DNA of 37,252 bases from assembly GCA_945862005.1 (NCBI GenBank), contig CAMAWQ010000006.1:1-37252 (forward strand). Reading direction: 5' to 3'. The notes below the pieces were generated by a model, which saw nothing but the letters and a program-made list of their open reading frames with translations, ran no database searches and was not told the DNA's origin. Positions 10,413 through 19,525 of this stretch are shown piece after piece. Numbering within the stretch: position 1 is the stretch's first letter; the number at the start of each line of letters is the position of its first letter. The translations under genes were made by a program, and so were the position numbers. Source of the stretch: Hylemonella gracilis. GTDB lineage: Bacteria > Pseudomonadota > Gammaproteobacteria > Burkholderiales > Burkholderiaceae_C.

Positions 10413-11980
10413 GCAAACTGCTGCGCGGCGTTTTCATCCTCTGGGTGGTGTTTCGCTTTGGCCTGGATGAGCTGCTGCTCAGTAGCTTCAAGCATCCCAG
10501 CCTAAGGATGCTCACACGCATCTTGACCTTAGGGCGCAGCTTTAGTGCACCGCGCGGCCAGCGTTTGCGCGAAGCTTTAGAAGCCCTAGGTCCTATTTTT
10601 GTGAAATTTGGGCAAGTGCTTTCCACCCGCCGGGACCTGTTGCCCCCCGATATTGCCGAAGAACTGGCACGTCTTCAAGACCGTGTGCCGCCCTTTTCGT
10701 CAGATGTGGCGGTTGCCACCATTGAGCGGGCCTTTGGCAAAAAGGTGGACGACATCTTCAGCGACTTTGAGCGAACCCCTGTGGCCAGTGCTTCTATTGC
10801 ACAAGTGCACTTTGCCCGCCTCAAAACCCGCGAGGGTGTTGAGCGTGATGTAGCCGTTAAGGTGCTTCGCCCCGGGATGTTGGGGGCCATTGAGAAAGAC
10901 TTGCGCCTCTTGCGCATGATGGCGTCTTGGTTAGACGCTTTGTCAGCCGATGGCAAACGCTTGAAGCCTCGTGAAGTGGTGGCCGAGTTTGACAAATACC
11001 TTCACGATGAACTGGACTTGGTGCGCGAAGCTTCCAGCGCGGCACAGCTGCGGCGCAACATGGCGGGCCTGAATTTGGTCATGATTCCTGAAATGTTTTG
11101 GGATTACTGCCACAGCGAAGTCATTGTGATGGAGCGCATGAATGGTGTACCCATCAGCCAAACGGATCGGCTCAGAGCTGCGGGCGTGGACATGAAAAAG
11201 CTGGCCCGCGATGGTGTCACCATTTTCTTCACCCAAGTGTTTCGAGATGGCTTTTTCCATGCCGACATGCACCCTGGCAACATTCAGGTCAGCATTGAAC
11301 CCTCCACATTAGGGCGTTACATTTCCCTAGACTTTGGCATTGTGGGTACTCTCACTGAGTACGATAAAGAGTATTTGGCTCAAAACTTTACAGCTTTTTT
11401 CAGGCGCGATTACAAGCGCGTGGCCGAGCTGCACATTGAGTCGGGTTGGGTACCCGCTAACACCCGTGTCGACGAGCTCGAGGCTGCGGTGCGCGCCGTA
11501 TGCGAGCCCTATTTTGATCGGCCCTTAAAAGAAATTTCGCTGGGTATGGTGCTGATGCGTTTGTTTCAAACCTCTCGCCGCTTCCAAGTGGAAATTCAGC
11601 CGCAATTGGTGCTGTTGCAAAAAACACTCCTCAATATTGAAGGTTTGGGCCGTGAGCTGGACCCCGATTTGGATTTATGGAGTACTGCTAAACCGTTTCT
11701 AGAAAAGTGGATGTCCAGCCAAATTGGCCCACGTAAGCTGTGGGACGAGTTGTTGAACCAAGCCCCGCGTTACGCCAAGATGCTGCCCGAGCTGCCCCGC
11801 TTGCTTCACGACTACTTGCAACAGGGCGTAGAGCCGCACAAGCATCAGTTACAAGAGCTCTTGGCCGAGCAGCGTAAAACCAACCGTTACTTGCAGGGGC
11901 TGATGTATGTTGGTGCTGGTTTTGCTGTGGGTGTGGTGGCGGTGCAATTATTTTTTCAAGTGTCGTTCAGCTCTTTGTAG
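10409..11980 (+). CDS. ubiB: Ubiquinone biosynthesis kinase-like protein
   Basis: UbiB is a membrane-anchored atypical kinase/ATPase of the ABC1/ADCK family needed for ubiquinone synthesis. The 523-residue length is normal. Visible motifs are [18 protein letters not shown] (the KxGQ extension), ASIAQVH (the alanine-rich nucleotide loop), VAVKVLRPG (the lysine), [11 protein letters not shown] (the catalytic loop) and DFGIVGTL (the metal-binding DFG). A hydrophobic segment near the C-terminus ([18 protein letters not shown]) is the membrane anchor. It overlaps ubiJ by 4 bases and is clearly co-translated with it. Confidence 0.97.
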   Translation: MSKLLRGVFILWVVFRFGLDELLLSSFKHPSLRMLTRILTLGRSFSAPRGQRLREALEALGPIFVKFGQVLSTRRDLLPPDIAEELARLQDRVPPFSSDVAVATIERAFGKKVDDIFSDFERTPVASASIAQVHFARLKTREGVERDVAVKVLRPGMLGAIEKDLRLLRMMASWLDALSADGKRLKPREVVAEFDKYLHDELDLVREASSAAQLRRNMAGLNLVMIPEMFWDYCHSEVIVMERMNGVPISQTDRLRAAGVDMKKLARDGVTIFFTQVFRDGFFHADMHPGNIQVSIEPSTLGRYISLDFGIVGTLTEYDKEYLAQNFTAFFRRDYKRVAELHIESGWVPANTRVDELEAAVRAVCEPYFDRPLKEISLGMVLMRLFQTSRRFQVEIQPQLVLLQKTLLNIEGLGRELDPDLDLWSTAKPFLEKWMSSQIGPRKLWDELLNQAPRYAKMLPELPRLLHDYLQQGVEPHKHQLQELLAEQRKTNRYLQGLMYVGAGFAVGVVAVQLFFQVSFSSL

Positions 11981-12040
11981 CCAACCGCACGTTGTAGAGA
12001 GCTGAAAACTCGTTAGTTAGAACTTCAAACGGAGGATCAA

Positions 12041-13495
12041 ATGCTGTTGACTCTGGTGTTTTTGTATTTGCTCGTCACGATTGCCATAGGCCTAGTGGCT
12101 GCTAGGCGCGTGAAAAATTCTTCTGACTTCGCGGTGGCGGGTCGGCAGCTGCCTTTCATCATGATCGTCACCACCACTTTTGCTACGTGGTTTGGCTCTG
12201 AAACGGTGCTGGGTATTCCCGCCAAATTTGTCAACGGCGGTTTGGGTAATGTGGTGGAAGACCCGTTTGGTTCGGCCAGTTGCCTGATTTTGGTAGGTGT
12301 GTTTTTTGCAGCCCGCCTCTACCGCATGAACTTGCTCACCATCAGCGACTTCTTTCGCGAGCGATTTGGTCGGGGTATTGAAACCATTTGCTCCATCATC
12401 ATCATGTTGAGCCACTTGGGTTGGGTGTCGGCCCAAGCCACTGCTCTGGGCTTGGTGTTCAACCTCTTGTCCGGGGGCGTGATTTCGGTGCCTGTGGGCA
12501 TGGTGATTGGGGTCGCATCTATTTTGGCTTACACCCTGTTTGGCGGCATGTGGTCCGTTGCCATTACCGATTTCATGCAAATGATTATTTTGGTGGTGGG
12601 CTTGAGCATTCTTGCGGTGTTTGCCAGTGACATGGCCGGGGGCGCGGACAAGGTTTTTGAGCTGGCTTCCAGCCGAGATTTATTCAAGTTTTGGCCTGAG
12701 CCCAGCTTGAAGGATGTGTTATTTTTTATTGCTGCTGCCATCACCATCATGTTGGGCTCCATCCCCCAGCAAGACGTGTTTCAGCGGGTCATGTCGGCTG
12801 ACAGCGAGCGCTCTGCCACCCGCGGCCCCATCATAGGGGGTCTTTTCTATGGTTTGTTTGCATTTGTCCCCATGTTTTTGGTGACCAGCGCACTCATCAT
12901 CATGCCCGAGCGGGCCCAAGAATTGTTGGCAGACGACCCGCAAAAAGTATTGCCCACTTTGGTGATGGAAAAAATGCCCTTTGTGATGCAGGTGCTGTTT
13001 TTCGGTGCCTTGTTGTCGGCTATCAAGTCATGTGCATCAGCCACTTTGCTCGCCCCTAGCGTAACTTTTGTAGAAAACATTTGGCGCCCTTGGCGGCCTC
13101 ACATGAGCGACCGGCAAGAGCTTATGACCATGCGCATCACGGTGGGGGTGTTCAGCGTCTTGGTTTTGGCCTACGCTATTCAAATGCAAGGCACCTCAAT
13201 TTACGAAATGGTGTCGAGCGCTTATCAGGTCACCTTAGTGGGGGCATTTGTGCCTTTGGTATGCGGCTTGTATTGGCGCCGTGCCACCACCCAGGGCGCG
13301 GTGTTTTCCATTGCGTGCGGCGTGTTGACCTGGGGTGTGCTGCTGCTCACCCCTGCCGGAGAAGAGTTTCCCGCCCAATTGGCCGGTCTGCTGGCGGCTG
13401 GCTTGGGCATGGTGGGGGGATCCTTGGCGCCCCAACTCATTGCCAATGCGCATGGCAGCCACCACCGTTTGGCCGGTGTGGAGCCCTTGAAATAG
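12041..13495 (+). CDS. Sodium:solute symporter (SSS family)
   Basis: This 484-residue integral membrane protein has about twelve or thirteen hydrophobic segments. The family pattern at the N-terminus is SDFAVAGRQLPFIMIVTTTFATWFG, followed by TISDFFRERFGR and the transport core GSIPQQDVFQRVMSA. It should import a small organic solute together with sodium ions; the substrate cannot be told from sequence. A strong ribosome site, GGAGG, lies 7 bases before the ATG. It is separated from ubiB by 60 bases and may have its own promoter. Confidence 0.9.
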   Translation: MLLTLVFLYLLVTIAIGLVAARRVKNSSDFAVAGRQLPFIMIVTTTFATWFGSETVLGIPAKFVNGGLGNVVEDPFGSASCLILVGVFFAARLYRMNLLTISDFFRERFGRGIETICSIIIMLSHLGWVSAQATALGLVFNLLSGGVISVPVGMVIGVASILAYTLFGGMWSVAITDFMQMIILVVGLSILAVFASDMAGGADKVFELASSRDLFKFWPEPSLKDVLFFIAAAITIMLGSIPQQDVFQRVMSADSERSATRGPIIGGLFYGLFAFVPMFLVTSALIIMPERAQELLADDPQKVLPTLVMEKMPFVMQVLFFGALLSAIKSCASATLLAPSVTFVENIWRPWRPHMSDRQELMTMRITVGVFSVLVLAYAIQMQGTSIYEMVSSAYQVTLVGAFVPLVCGLYWRRATTQGAVFSIACGVLTWGVLLLTPAGEEFPAQLAGLLAAGLGMVGGSLAPQLIANAHGSHHRLAGVEPLK

Positions 13496-13506
13496 ACCCC
13501 GAAGCC

Positions 13507-13512
13507 TATAAT
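13507..13512 (+). promoter_or_regulatory. Possible -10 box before fmdB
   Basis: A perfect TATAAT lies 32 bases before the FmdB start codon. The only nearby -35 candidate, TTGAAA at 13487-13492, is spaced by just 14 bases, so the promoter is plausible but weakly supported. Confidence 0.3.
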
Positions 13513-13544
13513 TTACGGTTTGCTTCAACAACGTCTGCACTGTC

Positions 13545-13979
13545 ATGCCCATTTATGCCTACAAGTGTGAATCCTGTGGATTCGCCAAAGATGTTTTGCA
13601 AAAAATCTCTGACCCTTTGCTCACCCAGTGCCCCACCTGTCAGAAAGAAACTTTCCAAAAGCAACTCACTGCCGCGGGCTTTCAGCTTAAAGGTTCTGGT
13701 TGGTATGTGACCGATTTTCGAGACGGTAACAAGGGTGCAGGCTCTGCAGACGCTTCCAAAGAAGGGGCTGCAGCCCCTGAAGCTGGCGGAGCCGATACGG
13801 GCAAGCCTGCCGGCGCTGATGGAGCCGCTGACGGCGCCAAATCGGAGGCTAAATCTGAAGCCAAGGGTGAAAATAAGGCTGAATCTAAGTTGGCCTCAAG
13901 TACCGAGTCCAAAGTTGCCACCCCTGCGCCCAAGTCTGATTCTGGTTCCAGTTCTGGCTCGGGTAACACCACCAGCTGA
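13545..13979 (+). CDS. FmdB family zinc-ribbon protein
   Basis: The first 60 residues form a small zinc ribbon with two Cys pairs (Cys8/Cys11 and Cys29/Cys32) in MPIYAYKCESCG and LTQCPTCQ. The family is named after a putative regulator of formamidase genes; most members have no known function. The remaining 80 residues are low-complexity, rich in Ala, Lys, Ser, Glu and Gly (AKSEAKSEAKGENKAESK), and are probably disordered. Immediately downstream are the DUF502 gene and aspS, an order common in beta-proteobacteria, so the three are likely one transcription unit. Confidence 0.88.
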   Translation: MPIYAYKCESCGFAKDVLQKISDPLLTQCPTCQKETFQKQLTAAGFQLKGSGWYVTDFRDGNKGAGSADASKEGAAAPEAGGADTGKPAGADGAADGAKSEAKSEAKGENKAESKLASSTESKVATPAPKSDSGSSSGSGNTTS

Positions 13980-14011
13980 CTCTTGCCTTCACCCCTTAAA
14001 GGACGTTTTTT

Positions 14012-14653
14012 ATGAGCAAGCTTCGTAAATGGTTGTTTTCCGGCTTGCTGGTGCTTGTGCCCCTGATCATCACCTTGTGGGTCATCGACTGGGTGGTATC
14101 CACCTTAGATAAGTCGCTGGCCATATTGCCCAAGGCTTGGCAGCCTGATGAGTATTTGGGGCTTCACATTCCTGGCCTCGGTGTGGTGTTTGCCTTGGTG
14201 GTGGTGCTGACCATTGGGGCTTTGGCTTCTAACTTTATCGGGCGGCAGTTGGTCACATGGTGGCATGCCTTGTTACACCGCATTCCGGTGGTGCGTTCAA
14301 TTTATTCAGGGGTCAAGCAGGTATCGGACACCTTGTTCTCTGAAAAAGGCAACGCGTTTCGTAAAGCCGTGTTGGTGCAGTTTCCCCGTGAGGGCATGTG
14401 GACTATAGGGTTTTTAACCGGTAAGCCCGGCGGCGAGCTGGTGCAACACCTCGGCAGCGAGCACATCAGTCTTTACGTGCCCACCACGCCCAACCCAACA
14501 GGGGGTTATTTTGTGATGGTCAAGGCCTCAGACTGCATAGAGCTGGACATGAGCGTGGACGAGGCGCTCACTTATGTGGTCTCTATGGGGGTGATTGTGC
14601 CGGGGGCGCACGGACCTGCAGCCCAAGCGCCAGCTCAAAATACTTTGAGCTAA
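14012..14653 (+). CDS. DUF502 family membrane protein
   Basis: The 213-residue protein has two N-terminal membrane segments (about residues 9-28 and 55-76). The conserved family stretch [19 protein letters not shown] follows, then [18 protein letters not shown] and the pattern [18 protein letters not shown]502 proteins are inner-membrane proteins without an agreed function. The start ATG at 14012 follows the ribosome site AAAGGA. It is placed between fmdB and aspS and reads in the same direction as both. Confidence 0.9.
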   Translation: MSKLRKWLFSGLLVLVPLIITLWVIDWVVSTLDKSLAILPKAWQPDEYLGLHIPGLGVVFALVVVLTIGALASNFIGRQLVTWWHALLHRIPVVRSIYSGVKQVSDTLFSEKGNAFRKAVLVQFPREGMWTIGFLTGKPGGELVQHLGSEHISLYVPTTPNPTGGYFVMVKASDCIELDMSVDEALTYVVSMGVIVPGAHGPAAQAPAQNTLS

Positions 14654-14694
14654 ACCCCACATCTTTATTTTTAAATTCTCACGAAAGAAGTCTC

Positions 14695-16497
14695 ATGTCC
14701 ATGCGTTCTCACTACTGCGGTTTGGTCAACGAAGCGCTGCTGGGCCAAGAGGTCAGTTTGTGCGGCTGGGTCAATCGACGTCGCGACCATGGTGGTGTGA
14801 TCTTCATTGACTTGCGCGACCGTGAAGGCTATGTGCAAGTGGTGTGTGACCCCGACCGCGCCGACATGTTCAAGGTCGCGGAAGAGATTCGCAATGAATT
14901 TTGTGTGCAAATCAAAGGTCTGGTGCGCGCCCGCCCTGAAGGCACTACCAATGACGCGCTCAAAAGCGGCAAGGTAGAGGTCTTGTGCCATGAACTGCAA
15001 GTGCTCAACCCATCTGTCACGCCGCCTTTCCAGCTGGATGACGAAAATTTGTCTGAAACCACGCGCCTCACGCACCGCGTGTTGGACCTTCGCCGCCCCT
15101 ACATGCAAAACAACCTCATGCTGCGTTACCGCGTGGCCATGGAGGTGCGCCAATTTTTGGATGCCCACGGGTTTGTAGACATTGAAACGCCCATGCTCAC
15201 CAAGAGCACGCCCGAAGGTGCGCGTGACTACTTGGTACCCAGCCGTGTGCACGATGGTCATTTCTTTGCGCTGCCGCAAAGCCCTCAGCTGTTCAAGCAG
15301 CTTTTGATGGTGGCGGGCTACGACCGCTATTACCAAATCACCAAGTGCTTTCGCGATGAAGACTTGCGCGCCGACCGCCAGCCCGAATTCACCCAGATCG
15401 ATATAGAAACTTCGTTTTTGGGCGAGCAAGACATTCGCGACATGTTCCAAGGCATGATCAAGTCGGTGTTTTTAAAGGTGCTCAACATCGAGCTCGGAGA
15501 CTTTCCGGTCATGGGGTACACCGAAGCTATGCATCGCTTTGGCTCTGACAAGCCCGACCTGCGCGTCAAGCTGGAGTTTGCAGAGTTGACCGACGTGATG
15601 GGCGATGTGGACTTCAAAGTGTTTTCTGCCCCCGCCCTTATGAAGGCTGGCCGTGTGGTGGCGCTGCGTGTGCCCGGTGGCGGCGAGATGAGCCGCGGTG
15701 AGATTGATGGCTACACCGAGTTTGTCAAAATTTATGGCGCTAAGGGACTTGCTTGGATCAAGGTCAACGAGGCAGCCAAGGGCCGCGATGGATTGCAGTC
15801 TCCCATCGTCAAAAACCTGCACGACAAGGCCATTTCCGAAATCTTAAGTCGCACCGGCGCTCAAGATGGTGACTTGATTTTCTTTGGCGCAGACAAAGCC
15901 AAAGTGGTCAACGACGCCATAGGCGCGCTGCGACTCAAAATTGGCCATAGCGATTTTGGTAAAAAGCACGGGCTGTTTGAGTCAGGCTGGCGCCCCATGT
16001 GGGTGGTGGACTTTCCCATGTTTGAGTTTGACGAGGATGAAAACCGCTGGAGCGCCGTGCACCACCCCTTTACCGCGCCCAAAGACGGCCACGAAGACTG
16101 GATGGAAACCGCGCCCGAAAAATGCATTGCCAAGGGCTATGACATGGTGCTCAACGGCTGGGAAATTGGTGGCGGTTCGGTGCGTATTCACCGTGCTGAG
16201 GTACAAAAGAAAGTGTTTGACGCCCTCAAAATTTCACCTGAAGACGCACAACATAAGTTTGGCTTTTTGCTCGACGCGCTGCAGTACGGTGCGCCACCCC
16301 ACGGTGGGTTAGCCTTCGGCTTAGACCGCATCGTCACCCTGATGACCGGAGCAGAGTCCATTCGCGACGTGATTGCCTTCCCCAAAACCCAGCGGGCTCA
16401 ATGCTTGTTGACCCAAGCCCCAAGCCCTGTGGACGAAAAGCAGTTGCGCGAACTGCACATTCGTTTGCGTAACTCGGATGCGCTTAAGGTCGCTTAA
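14695..16497 (+). CDS. aspS: Aspartyl-tRNA synthetase
   Basis: This cytosolic class II synthetase charges tRNA(Asp). The 600-residue length is right for the bacterial type with the GAD insertion. Visible are the N-terminal OB-fold anticodon-binding domain ([20 protein letters not shown]), class II motif 2 ([18 protein letters not shown]), the middle GAD domain, and motif 3 ([15 protein letters not shown]). The start is the ATG at 14695, preceded by GAAAGAAG. The stop is only 17 bases from the left attachment site of the integrated element, so in the unoccupied chromosome aspS would face the tRNA-Ser gene tail to tail. Confidence 0.98.
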   Translation: MSMRSHYCGLVNEALLGQEVSLCGWVNRRRDHGGVIFIDLRDREGYVQVVCDPDRADMFKVAEEIRNEFCVQIKGLVRARPEGTTNDALKSGKVEVLCHELQVLNPSVTPPFQLDDENLSETTRLTHRVLDLRRPYMQNNLMLRYRVAMEVRQFLDAHGFVDIETPMLTKSTPEGARDYLVPSRVHDGHFFALPQSPQLFKQLLMVAGYDRYYQITKCFRDEDLRADRQPEFTQIDIETSFLGEQDIRDMFQGMIKSVFLKVLNIELGDFPVMGYTEAMHRFGSDKPDLRVKLEFAELTDVMGDVDFKVFSAPALMKAGRVVALRVPGGGEMSRGEIDGYTEFVKIYGAKGLAWIKVNEAAKGRDGLQSPIVKNLHDKAISEILSRTGAQDGDLIFFGADKAKVVNDAIGALRLKIGHSDFGKKHGLFESGWRPMWVVDFPMFEFDEDENRWSAVHHPFTAPKDGHEDWMETAPEKCIAKGYDMVLNGWEIGGGSVRIHRAEVQKKVFDALKISPEDAQHKFGFLLDALQYGAPPHGGLAFGLDRIVTLMTGAESIRDVIAFPKTQRAQCLLTQAPSPVDEKQLRELHIRLRNSDALKVA

Positions 16498-16513
16498 AGT
16501 TTTTACAAAGTGC

Positions 16514-16539
16514 TTGGCGGAAGCGGTGTCATTCGTACT
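16514..16539. repeat. Left attachment site (attL), copy of the tRNA-Ser 3' end
   Basis: The first 15 bases (ttggcggaagcggtg) are identical to the tRNA-Ser 3' end at 31173-31187, and the following 11 differ at three positions. It lies 17 bases after the aspS stop codon. Confidence 0.85.
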
Positions 16540-16580
16540 GCTAGCATTCATGAGGGTTTAAAGAGGCTTTTATACTTTTA

Positions 16581-16599
16581 CCCCCATCTATCCCCCCAT
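16581..16599 (+). repeat. Left copy of 19-bp C-rich repeat, putative integrase arm site
   Basis: The 19-bp sequence cccccatctatccccccat occurs exactly here and at 31042-31060, in the same orientation, and a related inverted copy lies at 31121-31136. All three are just inside the element ends, where arm-binding sites of tyrosine integrases are expected. Confidence 0.55.
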
Positions 16600-16873
16600 A
16601 TGGAAAAGTACACCCCCAATAAGCCCGGGTATTGAGCGGCCTAGTTCCCCACGCTTTCCGGCCATCGCTTGAGCACCCGCAGTGCCAAGTTATCCAGAGG
16701 GGGGTGGGACAAAACAAAATCACCCCTCCCCCCAGGGCTCAGATCTACCTTCTAATGGAAATCCAATTTTCAAATCTAGCAAATGACTTCAAGTGTTAAT
16801 TCACTGACATTTGTTAGGGGTAAAAACAAGGCAAATATGCTATTTTGGTAGTGCAGATATTTTTCTGCGCATC

Positions 16874-16878
16874 GGAGG
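16874..16878 (+). promoter_or_regulatory. Ribosome binding site that fixes a TTG start
   Basis: GGAGG lies 6 bases before the TTG at 16885 and is the best evidence that this unusual codon starts the small four-cysteine protein. Confidence 0.6.
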
Positions 16879-16884
16879 GATCAG

Positions 16885-17178
16885 TTGGCACCAAGAATTT
16901 CGGCTCACATTAGATGCGAGTGGGCATTCGCATGCCCAAAGAAATGGGAGTCACTTTCCCAGACAGAAGTGTCTAACGTACGGTATTGCGATAGTTGCAA
17001 AAAGGAAGTAACGCTTGCCCTTAGCCCAGCACACTTAGATGAATTGACTGAAGCCGGTTCATGCGTGGCAGTGATATGGGGTCGCAGTGTTGAGAATGTA
17101 AAGAGGTCATTCGTTCGCTTGGGGGTCCGGATGCCCAAGGAGGGAGATAGGAGAGGCCCCTTCACAGACAACATCTAG
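16885..17178 (+). CDS. Small four-cysteine hypothetical protein
   Basis: This 97-residue protein has a likely metal-binding pattern: Cys11, Cys17, then Cys35 and Cys38 in VRYCDSCKKEV. The arrangement CP..W..L..T....VR.C..C...V recalls small uncharacterised proteins that I remember from other bacteria, so the reading frame is probably real; the function is unknown. The TTG start is supported by a good ribosome site and gives MAPRISAHIRCEW. It is the first gene inside attL and reads in the same direction as the T5orf172 gene, 187 bases downstream. Confidence 0.6.
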   Translation: MAPRISAHIRCEWAFACPKKWESLSQTEVSNVRYCDSCKKEVTLALSPAHLDELTEAGSCVAVIWGRSVENVKRSFVRLGVRMPKEGDRRGPFTDNI

Positions 17179-17365
17179 CTAATCATCTGGGGACAAAATG
17201 ATCAACGCATTCCCAAAAAAATTCAAGCTGATAAAGCGCGTATGCAACGATGATTCTTATCATGCGCAACGTTTATGACATGGCTTTTGATCAAGTGGGT
17301 TATTCATTGGACGTGGTCATAAAAGACAAAGTTCATAAAGAATAATTAGAACTTCAGGGAAACAA

Positions 17366-18994
17366 ATGGGAATTGTTTATGTACTTTCAAACCCCTCGTT
17401 GCATGGTCAATGCAAAGTGGGTTTTACTCTCAGGCCTGTTAAAGAGCGGTTGGCCCAGCTGAACAGTTCGACCAGTATTCCGACAAAATTTTTCGCTGAA
17501 TACTTCGTTGAACTTGAAGACAGTGAAACTTACAAAATTGAACAGGCGGCACATGCTGAACTCGAGAGACTTGGCTTTCACCATGGCAAGGAATACTTCA
17601 AATGCACCCCGGGTGATTGTAAGGATGCGATTGCGCGAGCTATTGCAAAACACAATGCGATCGTCCTCTTCGCAGAGGATGCTGAGATAACAAGAACTAA
17701 AGTTGCGCGTGAAAAATTGCGAATTGACGCTGAGTTGGAACGCCAGAGACTGGACGCTGAAATTGAGCGCAAACTCATTAAAGCCGAAGAAGATATTAAC
17801 CAAAGATACGCAGAATATCTTGCTGCGATTTCTGATCCGGGCGGATTTATACCTTGGTGGATTGGTTGTAGTGTTGTTACGGGAATTGCACTTACATTTA
17901 TAGCGCCTAATATAAGTGACGGAAAGGGATTTTTTCTTTCATCATTTCTTGGCCTGATAGCAGCTTTTTTTGCTAGAGAGTCAGCAGCTGAACACAAGAA
18001 AAAACAAACGGAATATGTTGCACGGGTCGCAGACCGTGATCGTGAACTTGCAGCTGTTAGAGCCGTGCCAAATGTGCAGCGCCAAGAACCCTTAAGGTCA
18101 ACATCACCAGCATCTCCATCGCCAATTTTGAAATTCTGTAGGCGGTGCGAGACGAGGATACCCCTAGATTTAATACTTTGCGTGCGCTGTTCGGCGCTCG
18201 AGAACTCACCATTAAATCCAAGACAAATTCATCCTGAATATGGCGAGTCGGTAGCTAACTCAGCACTAGATAACATCAAGGCGAGTCATGTCGATAATTT
18301 CACCGCTACACCTGCGCCACCAAAGCGTTTAAGTTGGGTAAAGCTAGCCCCGTCATTAAATCCAATTGATGTTGAAAATTTTGGAGAAGACCTTGTGGTC
18401 TGCGTTAACGTGCAGCAATCTAGAACGCATTGGAAATTGCAAAGTAAGTTAAATGACATACCGTTCCTAAAAGCCGCTTCGTCTGCATCACATGCAGAAT
18501 TTATCGAAAACTTCGGACAAGATTTAGTCGACCTTTGCGAAAGAACTGCAGAAAAATACATTCAAGAATTTGGCGTAGAGTTTATGGAACCATTTGTTGA
18601 ACTGACCTCTATTGAGTCCGATATTGATAACTTTGGTGAAGACTTAATACAAATGATCGATCGGGTAGCAACTCAGTCTTTTGCAATGAGTCGCCTGACA
18701 TCTTTAGGCATTGAACTGCCAAACATCAAAGAGGAAGAGGAAGAGGAAGAGGAAGAGGAAGAGGAAGGCTCAGTTACTTTGATGCTGCCAGATGGGCAAA
18801 TCGACATGGTCGAATTGTCATTTTTTGCGGAGTCATTCGGTGCCAGTGTTGAGGATCGGCGAGATAAAAAGGGCGGGCTTTGGGTTCTTCCGGGAGAAGT
18901 AAAGGAGCGCGAATACTATGACGACCTTGCGCAAATTCTTTCTTTGGTAGGATTTAAATGGTCTGAAGTCCGAGGGGGCTGGTTTGTTCACTAA
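17366..18994 (+). CDS. Multidomain T5orf172 / GIY-YIG-like membrane protein
   Basis: The 542-residue protein starts with a T5orf172-type GIY-YIG domain (about 1-95: GIVYVLSNP, KVGFT, RLAQLN, EYF). A charged coiled coil follows (about 108-150), then two hydrophobic segments (about 162-181 and 189-203), a second helix, and a zinc-ribbon-like module (Cys258, Cys261, Cys272, Cys275). Three repeats read ENFGEDL, ENFGQDL and DNFGEDL (near 337, 381 and 421). A run of 12 Glu (456-467) leads to a C-terminal domain with GGLWV and EVRGGWFV. GIY-YIG domains often cut DNA; nuclease activity here is unproven. The gene is more AT-rich than the backbone and ends one base before the solitary CRISPR repeat. 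Confidence 0.8.
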   Translation: MGIVYVLSNPSLHGQCKVGFTLRPVKERLAQLNSSTSIPTKFFAEYFVELEDSETYKIEQAAHAELERLGFHHGKEYFKCTPGDCKDAIARAIAKHNAIVLFAEDAEITRTKVAREKLRIDAELERQRLDAEIERKLIKAEEDINQRYAEYLAAISDPGGFIPWWIGCSVVTGIALTFIAPNISDGKGFFLSSFLGLIAAFFARESAAEHKKKQTEYVARVADRDRELAAVRAVPNVQRQEPLRSTSPASPSPILKFCRRCETRIPLDLILCVRCSALENSPLNPRQIHPEYGESVANSALDNIKASHVDNFTATPAPPKRLSWVKLAPSLNPIDVENFGEDLVVCVNVQQSRTHWKLQSKLNDIPFLKAASSASHAEFIENFGQDLVDLCERTAEKYIQEFGVEFMEPFVELTSIESDIDNFGEDLIQMIDRVATQSFAMSRLTSLGIELPNIKEEEEEEEEEEEEGSVTLMLPDGQIDMVELSFFAESFGASVEDRRDKKGGLWVLPGEVKEREYYDDLAQILSLVGFKWSEVRGGWFVH

Positions 18995-18995
18995 A

Positions 18996-19052
18996 GGTCT
19001 AGACGATTAGGATATGCGCTCTAGCCGGAACAGGGCCTTAAGGTCAATGCCG
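18996..19052 (-). repeat. Solitary CRISPR repeat with 21-bp leader-like flank
   Basis: Bases 18996-19031 match the 36-bp CRISPR repeat (the closest copy, the last array repeat, differs at 2 positions). Bases 19032-19052 match exactly the 21 bases that flank the last repeat of the array at 24737-24757. The 57-bp unit therefore occurs at both edges of the CRISPR-Cas module in the same orientation. On the minus strand, the likely transcription direction of the array, the flank comes before the repeat and contains TTGACC. It abuts the stop of the T5orf172 gene. Confidence 0.85.
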
Positions 19053-19059
19053 GGTTCTC

Positions 19060-19287
19060 TTGAACGATGCTGACATTTGTCTCGAACAGGTCATTAGGGG
19101 TATGGCTTGGCACTACAAAGACTACCAAAGAGACCAATCGCCTGAAGATAGGGAGACCTACTCAAGGGCAGAGGTCTCTGCTCGACAAATAAAATTCGGA
19201 CTTTGGATAGAGGCTTCTCCATTAGAGCCTTCTAAATTTCGACGGATGAAAATCGGCTCTACATCTGGTAGCGATGCGGAGCGTTAG
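19060..19287 (+). pseudogene. Remnant of a thermonuclease (SNase) gene, C-terminal part
   Basis: The 75-residue frame matches the C-terminal third of staphylococcal-nuclease-like proteins: LEQVIRGMAWHYKDYQRDQSPEDR, then AEVSARQIKFGLW. The catalytic N-terminal region, with its OB-fold core and active-site Arg, Glu and Asp residues, is absent. The expected ending PVPPWEFRR is degraded to PLEPSKFRR. The truncation point coincides with the solitary CRISPR repeat just upstream, which suggests that arrival or rearrangement of the CRISPR module destroyed the gene. No function is expected. Confidence 0.7.
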
Positions 19288-19504
19288 ATCTTTTCATTAC
19301 AAGCTTAGAAATTAGCTCCTCTGTAATACCGCCATCACTCTTGTACTTGGTCAGAACCTCGGTGGCATCTTCAAACCTCGATAGCTCCCTGTAGATCTCA
19401 GCCACTTCTAAGAAGCCGACTGAGTCCGAGTCTTCCACCAGTGTCAGAAGTCTTAGCATGTTGCTGAATTGCTCATCACTTAGCACATAGCCCGGACACA
19501 GCAC
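19259..19504 (-). CDS. Hypothetical 81-residue protein, possibly a C-terminal gene remnant
   Basis: The frame begins at a GTG directly after an in-frame stop and encodes an acidic helical peptide (FLEVAEIYRELSRFEDATEVL) that resembles the last TPR-like helices of a larger protein. It lies downstream of the tracrRNA terminator on the same strand and has no clear ribosome site. It overlaps the thermonuclease remnant at its end. It may be a second degraded cargo gene rather than an active one. Confidence 0.35.
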   Translation of the reverse strand: MLCPGYVLSDEQFSNMLRLLTLVEDSDSVGFLEVAEIYRELSRFEDATEVLTKYKSDGGITEELISKLVMKRSNAPHRYQM

Positions 19505-19525
19505 TCATTGGGGATTTTTAAGTAC

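Larger units (their letters stand above)
16498..16884. other. Gene-free left end of the element
   Basis: This 387-base stretch holds attL, a C-rich presumed integrase arm site at 16581-16599, and a second related C-rich patch (acacccccaat near 16609-16619). Beyond about 16740 it becomes AT-rich. I see no convincing coding frame, RNA gene or strong terminator in it. Confidence 0.6.

Noticed and set aside
18731-18768. GAGGAA tandem repeat as a phase-variation switch
   Set aside because: The unit is six bases, so gain or loss changes only the number of Glu residues and keeps the frame. It encodes an acidic linker.
18996-19090. Solitary repeat plus flank read on the plus strand as the tracrRNA
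   Set aside because: The flank can form a small GGCC-UUAA-GGUC hairpin, but no terminator follows and the same flank borders the array. The minus-strand locus at 19526-19612 has an anti-repeat with natural mismatches and a strong terminator.
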